Assembly: GCA_907163375.1 (NCBI GenBank)
Contig: CAJQUW010007496.1
Coordinates: 40,044-104,043, forward strand
Direction of reading: 5' to 3'
DNA length: 64,000 bases
Origin: Prostheceraeus crozeri
Lineage: Eukaryota > Platyhelminthes > Polycladida > Euryleptidae
Made by a program: the position numbers and the translations under genes
Shown here: positions 56,440-64,000 of the stretch, piece after piece
How positions within the stretch are numbered: the stretch's first letter is position 1
Layout: the number at the start of each line of letters is the position of its first letter
Notes under the pieces: generated by a model
The model's input: the letters and a program-made list of their open reading frames with translations, nothing else
Databases searched by the model: none
Told to the model about the DNA's origin: nothing

Positions 56440-56907
56440 GATTTCATGATCAAATAAATCTATTGACAAACATGTTTTAATACTCGAAACGTACCATCGT
56501 GTGAACAGCAAAATCGATACATGCACAAATACTCAAATACATCCAAAAGTTCATTTAAAAGGAGCGCGAGCAACAATAAGAAAGAAAAACAACTAAAATA
56601 AGAACAGTTGATCAGTCTGTGTCTGAGTATTCATGAGCTTCATATTTTGGTTCTTGTAAGATTTTATCAGTACAGCTTCTCCAATATGAGTATAATTGGT
56701 ATGAAGTAGAATGGAGAACGACTTCTCACTTGAGAAATGGACATGGAGTGAGATTTCAGAGACTGGTCTGCCGTTGACATGCTCTTTAATCCTAGTGTAT
56801 AAGTGGCGACGAGTTTCCCCGATATAGCATTCTTGACAGTGCTCACAACTGTATTTGTACATCAAGAAAAGAAATAAACAATAAAATATATTAAAATAAA
56901 CAAACAC
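56440..56907 (-). mobile_element. PLE fragment A: GIY-YIG endonuclease and 3' end
   Basis: The minus-strand ORF at 56593-56907 reads VYKYSCEHCQECYIGETRRHLYTRIKEH, the GIY-YIG domain that ends PLE proteins, followed by NGRPVSEISLHVHFSS. Below it, at about 56470-56510, is a decayed hammerhead-like string (GATGGTACG...AACATGTTTG). The RT part is missing. Confidence 0.75.
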
Positions 56908-56914
56908 TTTTGTC

Positions 56915-57440
56915 TACACTCACCAACTCGCAGATTCTCTAGATAAGCATAAAATCAATACTACTAAAGCCCTATTCGTTAGATCTCAAAAATCAACAAG
57001 TCTTTCTTGTTTCCAAAACAAGAAAATCGTAAAGGCCATTTTCCTTAAGAATGGCTATAGTTCCCCTTTCAATGAAAAGGTTTTCTTAAAATGTGACACT
57101 TATGACCCAAAACCCGATGATATAAAGTCTCTATTTATTGGAAACTGCCATAACTTCCAGAAAGTCATAAAGACTTTCTAGGTGCACAGAATAAAATGTC
57201 ATTTTGAAAAAAGTCCGCTTAAAGATAGCTTATATTACTTACAAATCCCAACACGTATGTCGCTATAAAGATCCTATTCCGTTTAAAGAGCATTTCTCCT
57301 TAATATACAAATACAGTTGTGAGCACTCCTTTTGATGAACCTAAGTATTTGCGCATGTATCACTTTTGCTGTTCACTGATGGTGGTACGTTTCGAGTATT
57401 GAAGCACGTTTGTCAATAGAATTATTTAATCAAGCAAGTT
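56915..57440 (+). mobile_element. PLE fragment B: linker and 3' end
   Basis: The plus strand encodes a PLE linker (KINTTKALFVRSQKS, KIVKAIFLKNGYSSPFNEKVF), then sequence without a clear GIY-YIG domain, then at 57371-57420 a decayed hammerhead (CACTGATGG, stem GGTAC, TTGAAGCACGTTTG). It lies head to head with fragment A. Confidence 0.6.
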
Positions 57441-57499
57441 GTTTTGGTTTTACTAGATGATTATATGACATTGGCCGTATATACAAGCCTTCCTAAAGA

Positions 57500-57835
57500 C
57501 AAGAAAAATCAATATAGGAAAAGCGGCTGTGATTGGCTGAGGTTATTCATTAGGTACTGTGAATGAAGGAATGACTTTATGTACAATGATTCAACAATTT
57601 TCGTGTATGGAGTGCGAATAAGAATTTTAAAATTATCTTTTTTGGGATGTGAACATGAAGAGATATTTCGGATGCTGGTCGACCTTTCACGTGTTCGGTT
57701 ATCCTAGTGAAAATATGGCGACGGGTTTCACCGACGTAGCATTGACTGCAATGCTCACAAGTATACTTATATACTACGGAAGATAACTCATTGAAAGGAA
57801 TTTTATCTTTATTGCTTATCATGTTGCATTAGCAT
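57500..57835 (-). mobile_element. PLE fragment C: GIY-YIG endonuclease
   Basis: The minus-strand ORF at 57577-57822 reads VVYKYTCEHCSQCYVGETRRHIFTRITEHVKGRPASE. It is nearly identical to the endonuclease of fragment D (62083-62260) but uninterrupted, so it defines the insertion site of the composite element in D. Confidence 0.8.
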
Positions 57836-58410
57836 TATCATTGCTTATCATGCTCAATGCTGTTAATTCATCTCTTCAATTTACGGTAGAAGAACCCATA
57901 AACGACTCTATCAATTTTCTAGATATGAATATTTTCATAAAAAATGGCAAATTTGAAACCAATTGGATAACAAAAGAAACCAATACTTTATTGTATATTC
58001 ATGGCAACTCCTACAGTCCTGACTCTTATAAGAACAACGCGATTAAAGCCTTGTACAATAGATCTCAAAAACTAAGCAGTCTCCCTGCCGATCGCGATTA
58101 TAACAAAAACAAAGTTAGGAATATTTTCATTCAAAACGGATATCATCCGGATAGAATAAATAAAGTCTTTGAGCGTTCTGATAATCCTAAGACTAAAATA
58201 AAATCTAGCGAAAAAACTGAAATATTTTGGAAGCTCCCCTATGCTTCAACTCTTCTTTTTCGAATAAAACGTAATATTCGCCACATAAATAGTGCTTTAG
58301 AAAATAGTATTTAAGAATTGCCTTGAACACATACAAAACACAAAACATGATAAGCAATAAATATAAAATTCCTTTCAATGAGTTATCTTCCGTAGTGTAT
58401 AAGTATACTT

Positions 58411-61400
58411 ATCGCACAGCGAACGATAACAAGAGCTCCCGTGCGACAACCAACTAGTGGATTGGTTATCGCACGGCGAGCTTTTTTCGTTGCTTATTGC
58501 ACTCCTCCAAATCATGGCTGTATGCAATGTGTGAATGCCATTGTGTAGGAATGGAATGAATCGCGGTGTTTACATCATCAACACAAGTTGAAAGTGAAGT
58601 CTGTTTGCGGGTGAGAATACAAATGTATGAAGTCAAGTCTTGGTCATGTCACACAAACACAGTAAACAAAACATGGATCGGGCGCTTAAGATTTTGTGGT
58701 AATTAATGTGATTTCTTCTAGTTTGCTCTCTATAGTCGGGATAAAGTTGTTTCAGATGTTTCGATGGTAATCAGCACAAGAAGATGTAAAGATTTCAAGA
58801 TTCTTAATTCATGCGGGAGAATTTTAAAGAAAGCTCTCAGAGTGATGAAAAGTATATACTTCAGATACAATTGCTCATAAAGAGGTGAAAAAGTAATTAA
58901 CACCAAAGGAAACCTGGGAGACTCTCGCTCCTCCAAAATAGATCACATAGTGAAGTGGTATAAGTTACTGCTGTCGCAGAAGCGGTCATCCCTGATGCAG
59001 CAATGAAGTACAACAAAAACATGGAACCGACAGATTTCTTTAACCGCTAACTGCCTTAATCCTTCAATTTCTTAAACGTCAAACAATTGATTTATTCCGC
59101 GTGCTGCTCTTACAGTAATGAAAGCGATCAATCTTGAAGTGTAGATAGTTCTATGAAAAGTTATAAAAAATCCCAAAGTTAAAAAGTGTTAATGTTATAA
59201 TAAATCCTATGTAAATCACCTCCACATTTAAAATTAAAACACGCAAATTATGCTATGATTGCCAGATTTTCATTGTGCTAGGCCACGTTCCAGTCTCCAA
59301 GAATGATAAGTTACTATCCCATTCCCGTGTATAATGAAATATACCAAAAAACGGACGAAATATTGAAAGTATTCTAATTGATGCAAATCGCGAATATCAA
59401 GCAATGAGTATATGCAAAGTAACGAAGAGCACATATAATCGAGAAAGCAGTACAAAGCAAATTTTTAAACATGAAGTAAGGAAGGATGAAGTTCTGGGAG
59501 TGATGAAAACCATAATACATATGAAATTACACATAAATAAGTGAGAAGATAGATAACTCACACCAAAGGAAACGTATGAGACTTTATCGCTCCTAGAAAA
59601 TTGATCACATAGTGAAGTGGAAGAAACTATCGATGTTGTGGAAAGAAAGCGGTCAGCCCTAATGTAGCGATAAAATGGAGCAAAAACATGGAACATGCAC
59701 ACTTCTGTCAAATTTTCTAACTGCTTGCGTCTCACAATCTTTCAATTTCTCAGACTACAGACTATTAATCATGAAGTGTAGAGATAATGGAAAAGCAAGG
59801 AAACTAGACACTTCAATGAAAATCTAAGTGTTTGATTCTAATCATCTTCTCTCAATTCTCGGACTGCAGACTCCCAATTAATTATCACATGTCGCTGTCA
59901 CTCATATTAGAAAAATAATTACTCCGGGTTTCTGTTCCACAGCGATATGACGCGTGTTCCTCACAACACGTTCCATAAAACATCCCTAAAATCACACTTA
60001 GAAATTGCAATAAAATTGAAGTGATTTAAACGAACAATCAATAACGTTTTATGTTTGACGGTTAGCCCTCATGTGGAGATCATCTAAAATAAAAGCAAGG
60101 CACTAAGATACAACTCAGTGAACTTCTGACTACATATTTAACTTCTCATCTTCTCTTGAATTTCTTCGTGTCTCTGTCAACTACACGAGAGAAATGTCCA
60201 GTTCGTGTTTCAATGCCAGAGTGGTCTGAAGCGTGCTGCACGTGTGCTACACATGTGCTCATACATGGCTCACACAAGAAAAAAGGGAAGATTTGTGTGA
60301 CACCGTGCACAGAAAGCAGTGCCGATAAGTTAGTTATCGCACAGCGAACGATAACAAGAGCTCCCGTGCGACAACCAACTAGTGGATTGGTTATCGCACG
60401 GCGAGCTTTTTTCGTTGCTTATTGCACTCCTCCAAATCATGGCTGTATGCAATGTGTGAATGCCATTGTGTAGGAATGGAATGAATCGCGGTGTTTACAT
60501 CATCAACACGAGTTGAAAGTGAAGTCTGTTTGCGGGTGAGAATGCAAATGTATGAAGTCAAGTCTTGGTCATGTCACACAAACACAGTAAACAAAACATG
60601 GATCGGGCGCTTAAGATTTTGTGGTAATTAATGTGATTTCTTTTAGTTTGCTCTCTATAGTCAGGATAAAGTTGTTTCAGATGTTTCGATGGTAATCAGC
60701 ACAAGAAGATGTAAAGATTTCAAGATTCTTAATTCATGCGGGAGAATTTTAAAGAAAGCTCTCAGAGTGATGAAAAATATACTTCAGATACAGTTGCACA
60801 TAAATAGGTGAAAAAGTAATTAACACCAAAGGAAACCTGGGAGACTTTCTCACTCCTCCAAAATTGATCACATAGTGAAGTGGTATAAGTTATTAATGTC
60901 GCAGAAGCGGTCATCCCTGATACAGCAATGAAGTACAGCAAAAACATGGAACCGACAGTGCTAGGCAATATTCCAGTCTCCAAGAATGATAAGCTACTAT
61001 CCCATTCCCGTGTATAATGAAATATACCAAAAAACGGACGAAATATTGAAAGTATTCTAATTGATGCAAATCGCGAATATCAAGCAATGAGTATATGCAA
61101 AGTAACGAAGAGCACATATAATAGAAAAAGCAGCACAAAGCAAATTTTTAAACATGAAGTAAGGAAGGATGAAGTTCTGGGAGTGATGAAAATCACAATA
61201 CATATAAAATTACACATAAATAAGTGAGAAGATAGATAACTCACACCAAAGGAAACGTATGAGACTTTATCGCTCCTAGAAAATTGATCACATAGTGAAG
61301 TGGAAGAAACTATCGATGTTGTGGAAAGAAAGCGGTCAGCCCTGATGTAGCGATAAAATGGAGCAAAAATATGGAACGTGCACACTTCTGTCAAACATTT

Positions 61401-62076
61401 TTAACTGCTTGCGTCTCACAATCTTTAAATTTCTCAGACTCCAGACTATTAATCATGAAGTGTAGAGATAATGGAAAAGCACGGAAACTAGACACTTCAA
61501 TGAAAATCTAAGTGTTTGATTCTAATCATCTTCTCTCAATTCTCGGATTGCAGACTCCCAATTAATTATCACATGTCGCTGTCAGTCACATTAGAGAAAT
61601 AATTACTCCGGGTTTCTGTTCCACAGCGGTATGACGCGTGCTCCTCACAACACGTTCCATAAAACATCCCTAAAATCACACTTAGAAATTGCAATAAAAT
61701 TGAAGTGATTTAAACGAACAATCAATAACGTTTTATGTTTGACGGTTAGCCCTCATGTGGAGATCATCTAAAATAAAAGCAAGGCACTAAGATACAACTC
61801 AGTGAACTTCTGACTACATATTTAACTTCTCATCTCTTGAATTTCTTCGTGTCTCTGTCAACTACACGAGAGAAATGTCCAGTTCGTGTTTCAATGCCAG
61901 AGCGGTCTGAAGCGTGCTGCACGTGTGCTACACATGTGCTCACACATGGCTCACACAAGAAAAAGGGAGGATTTGTGTGACACCGTGCACAGAAAGCAGT
62001 GCCGATAAGTTAGTTATCGCACTGGAAGCCAGTCTCGCGCTACGCGCTCGACTGTTGCTCCCAGTGCAATAACTAT
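58411..62076. mobile_element. Composite element of two long tandem units, unclassified
   Basis: Inserted in the PLE with TACTT at both borders (58406-58410, 62077-62081). It has two direct units starting TTATCGCACAGCGAACG at 58409 and 60334. They are about 1925 and 1680 bp long and nearly identical, except that the second lacks ~235 bp corresponding to about 59035-59270. Each unit holds internal near-repeats (for example 58840-58990 and 59510-59670). It ends with a 63-nt hairpin at 62014-62076 (GTTATCGCACTGG paired with CCAGTGCAATAAC). No transposase; probably a non-autonomous DNA element. Short ORFs inside look incidental. Confidence 0.7.
58435..58487 (+). repeat. Strong hairpin followed by T-run (first of two)
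   Basis: A 20-bp stem (GCTCCCGTGCGA... with ...TCGCACGGCGAGC, two mismatches) closes a short loop at ACTAGTGG and is followed by TTTTTT. A second copy lies at about 60360-60412. The TTATCGCAC motif recurs in this hairpin, at the unit starts and in the terminal hairpin. Confidence 0.75.
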
Positions 62077-62371
62077 TACTTGTGAGCATTGCAGTCAATG
62101 CTACGTCGGTGAAACCCGTCGCCATATTTTCACTAGGATAACCGAACACGTGAAAGGTCGACCAGCATCCGAAATATCTCTTCATGTTCACATCCCAAAA
62201 AAGATAATTTTAAAATTCTCATTCGCACTCCATACACGAAAATTGTTGAATCATTGTACATAAAGTCATTCCTTCATTCAAAGTACCTAATGAATAACCT
62301 CAGCCAATCACAGCCGCTTTTCCTATATTGATTTTTCTTGTCTCATTCGCACTGTATACATTGCATCCTTG

Positions 62372-62436
62372 TTTATTGACCGTTGTCACTGATGATGGTA
62401 GCTTGCCTACTGAAACATGTTTGCTGCTAATAAACC
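62372..62436 (+). ncRNA. Hammerhead-like ribozyme at PLE 3' end
   Basis: CTGATGA (62389-62395), stem II GTAG/CTAC with a G-U pair (62397-62411), GAAA (62412-62415) and minimal stem III ACATGT (62415-62420) are present. Stem I is weaker: only a distal TTTATT/AATAAA helix is clear. It has the same position and pattern as the decayed copies at 57371 and 56490. Confidence 0.55.
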
Positions 62437-62470
62437 TATCAAAAGCTTACGGCTTCTCACTGTCAATCCT

Positions 62471-63389
62471 TCCTAAAGATATTCAACAATTTTAAAAGTT
62501 ATGGTTGGGTTGCCCCCGAGATGGGGCGTTTGCCCCTAGAGGGGGTAAGACGCCCCTTTTGGTCTTCGTGAAAGTAAAAGAAATATAGGATCTTCTCTAA
62601 ATTTCTAGCCTATAGTCCTTCTCCATGTAACTAGTACATAACACTGAAATAATTTATAGTAGCAAGATCTGACAAGAAGAAGAAGAACAGCATCTGAACA
62701 GTCGAATCTTGCTTGGAGGGCGTCTTACCCCACTCTACTATTACAGACATCCAGCAGTATATTTTTCGACAGTCAAAAAATTCGAGTGCAGTCAACGACT
62801 ATTTTATTCGGAATCACCATGCTCGAATTAGTCAGGAGGATATTTTACATCTGTGATAGTGTCATTTTTTATTGAGTGTGGTCTCAAAGTAATCCTTTAC
62901 TCTTTGGTAATGACAGTTACTCATTCACTTAAGGATATAAGAACTAGAACCAAGTAATCTGTGACTCCACAGTTAGAATTTGATCAAATATTCCATGGCA
63001 TCGTAGGTAGTTGAATTCATTCATAGCTGTTCATTGTCAAGCCGTGCGTAGAGAATATTCATCGCAAAAGGATTCATTTATGTTTCGTTAAACTTATCAA
63101 CGGTTAATCCAGTGTCAATCATTCCCTCATCAACCATCCATCGTCAATCTTAAGGAGTAGTAAGAAAACGGCGAACACCCGACCGGCGCGCCCCCCCCTC
63201 TGGAACGACAGAGGTTGTGGTCTGTCGTGGTGTGCCGGCCAGGTTGGTTCACGTTCACAAAATGTTCGCTGACTCCCACCCCCTCTGGAACGGCAGAGTG
63301 TCGTGGTGGTCTTGGGCGACCGCCACAATTTGTCTTGAGGCTATAGTGTGTGATGTTTTTCGTGCAATATGCTGAATGTTGGGTTGTAA
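62471..63389. other. No gene recognised
   Basis: Contains a GC-rich inverted-looking string (GGGGCGTTTGCCCCTAG, near 62522) and C-runs near 63185-63200. No domain-bearing ORF. Confidence 0.4.
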
Positions 63390-64000
63390 AATGGGCTGTT
63401 TCGAGTGGAAGGAATGTCGGATGTGAAAACGGAGGCCAGATTTGGATTCAGCGTGAAATTCTGCATCGGTGTGGTGAATTGGAACGCAATCGGAGAGAAA
63501 AAATTTCGCTCGCGTCCCCCCCCCTCTGCACCGACCTTCCAACTTTGCTTCTAGTGGACGGATTTTGTCGTGCCATACCTCGTTTGAAAGCTAAGAGTGA
63601 GACAAATTCAGTGAAACAAACGGCTTGTTCATATCTGTCTTCGTTTAGATGTGAGACGCCATTTAAGATTTTGGGACATTGGCGAAAAACGACAGAGTTA
63701 GAATTTGGGACGTTTTGGGCTGTAGCTTCAAAACGAAGCATCGGATTGGAAAATGGATTTCAGATTTGGAATCAGCGTCAAATTCTCTATCTGTATGGTG
63801 AGTTTCAAGTCAATCGGAGAGTTTCAAGTCAATCGGAGAGAAAAATTTTCAACATTTTTCGAAAAAACGAGTTAGAATTTTTGCGATGGCTGCCTACTGT
63901 AGAGCCAAAACGAAGCATCGGATGGGAAAACGGAGGCCAGATTCGGATTCAGCGTCAAATTCTACATGGAAATGGTGTATTTTCAGCTCAATCGGAGCAC
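63390..64000. repeat. Tandem modules related to the Polinton-like inverted repeats
   Basis: Three ~95-bp modules (63399-63500, 63738-63840, 63911-64000) share GAAGCATCGGAT, GGCCAGATTCGGATTCAGCG and CAATCGGAGAG strings. Related modules sit in both inverted repeats of the 23.4-45.9 kb element. On the minus strand they translate to FHAESKSGLRFHIRHSFHSK-type peptides. The array runs off the window, so it may be the edge of another element of the same kind. Confidence 0.55.

Larger units (their letters stand above)
57841..62470 (+). mobile_element. PLE fragment D, split by a 3.7-kb insertion
   Basis: The left part (57841-58410) encodes the end of the RT domain and linker: LQFTVEEPINDSINFLDMNIF, ITKETNTLLYIHGNS, NIFIQNGYHPDRINKVF, then a stop near 58314 and ISNKYKIPFNELSSVVYKYT. 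The right part (62082-62260) continues CEHCSQCYVGETRRHIFTRITEHVKGRPASE to a stop, followed by the 3' region with a hammerhead. The RT core is absent, so this is a 5'-truncated copy, which is typical for PLEs. Confidence 0.82.

Noticed and set aside
60156-60473. 105-residue plus-strand ORF in the composite element
   Set aside because: It crosses the boundary between the two tandem units and has no domain.

Overview
This is animal genomic DNA. It has GT-AG introns, AT-rich intergenic sequence, and a dense, nested set of eukaryotic transposable elements. The mix (Polinton-like element, Penelope-like elements, CR1-type LINE, Tc1/mariner, piggyBac, hAT, tRNA-headed SINEs) and frequent TAGGCCTA-type strings suggest a marine invertebrate, perhaps an echinoderm. 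That taxonomic guess is weak. I see no intact ordinary host gene; the only host-like signals are short exon candidates.

Layout. 1-0.7 kb: two spliced exons of a hAT-derived (KIAA1586-like) gene. 1.7-4.3 kb: broken Tc1 and DUF4817-type mariner fragments. 4.3-6.4 kb: a dead Penelope-like element (PLE) on the minus strand with a candidate hammerhead ribozyme at its 5' side. 6.4-9.3 kb: a piggyBac element with both ends and TTAA duplications but no catalytic core. 9.3-12.8 kb: a hAT element with a perfect 8-bp target duplication and a Tc1 relic nested in it. 12.9-13.1 kb: a tRNA-headed SINE-like unit carrying a textbook hammerhead ribozyme. 13-23.4 kb: mostly unannotatable intergenic sequence with one possible host first exon, one MITE, one SINE and a dispersed repeat.

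23.4-45.9 kb: one Polinton-like element bounded by inverted repeats starting AGTAGTATAGC and a near-perfect 6-bp target duplication. It is a fossil broken in many places. It has been hit by three insertions: an apparently intact Tc1 element in the left inverted repeat, an RT-bearing retroelement inside the PolB gene, and a CR1-type LINE in the right inverted repeat. Without these it would be about 15 kb. Its minus strand carries a type-B DNA polymerase relic preceded by C2H2 zinc-finger exons. Its plus strand carries an unusual block with a RING-type protein, a DEDDh-exonuclease-like relic, a TATA-binding-protein-like relic and several unknown ORFs. I could not recognise integrase, capsid, protease or packaging ATPase genes.

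45.9-56.3 kb: relic-rich intergenic DNA with a second LINE fragment, a probable hAT MITE, a pair of long inverted arms, a second copy of the dispersed repeat, a mariner relic and a piece of a pogo/jerky-type C-terminal finger. 56.4-62.5 kb: a palindromic cluster of four PLE fragments with GIY-YIG endonuclease domains. One is split by a 3.7-kb composite element made of two long tandem units. 63.4-64 kb: tandem modules that resemble the Polinton-like inverted repeats.

The two most interesting points are the repeated appearance of hammerhead ribozymes (one in a Pol III-type SINE, others in PLEs) and the non-canonical gene set of the Polinton-like element, especially its TBP-like relic.
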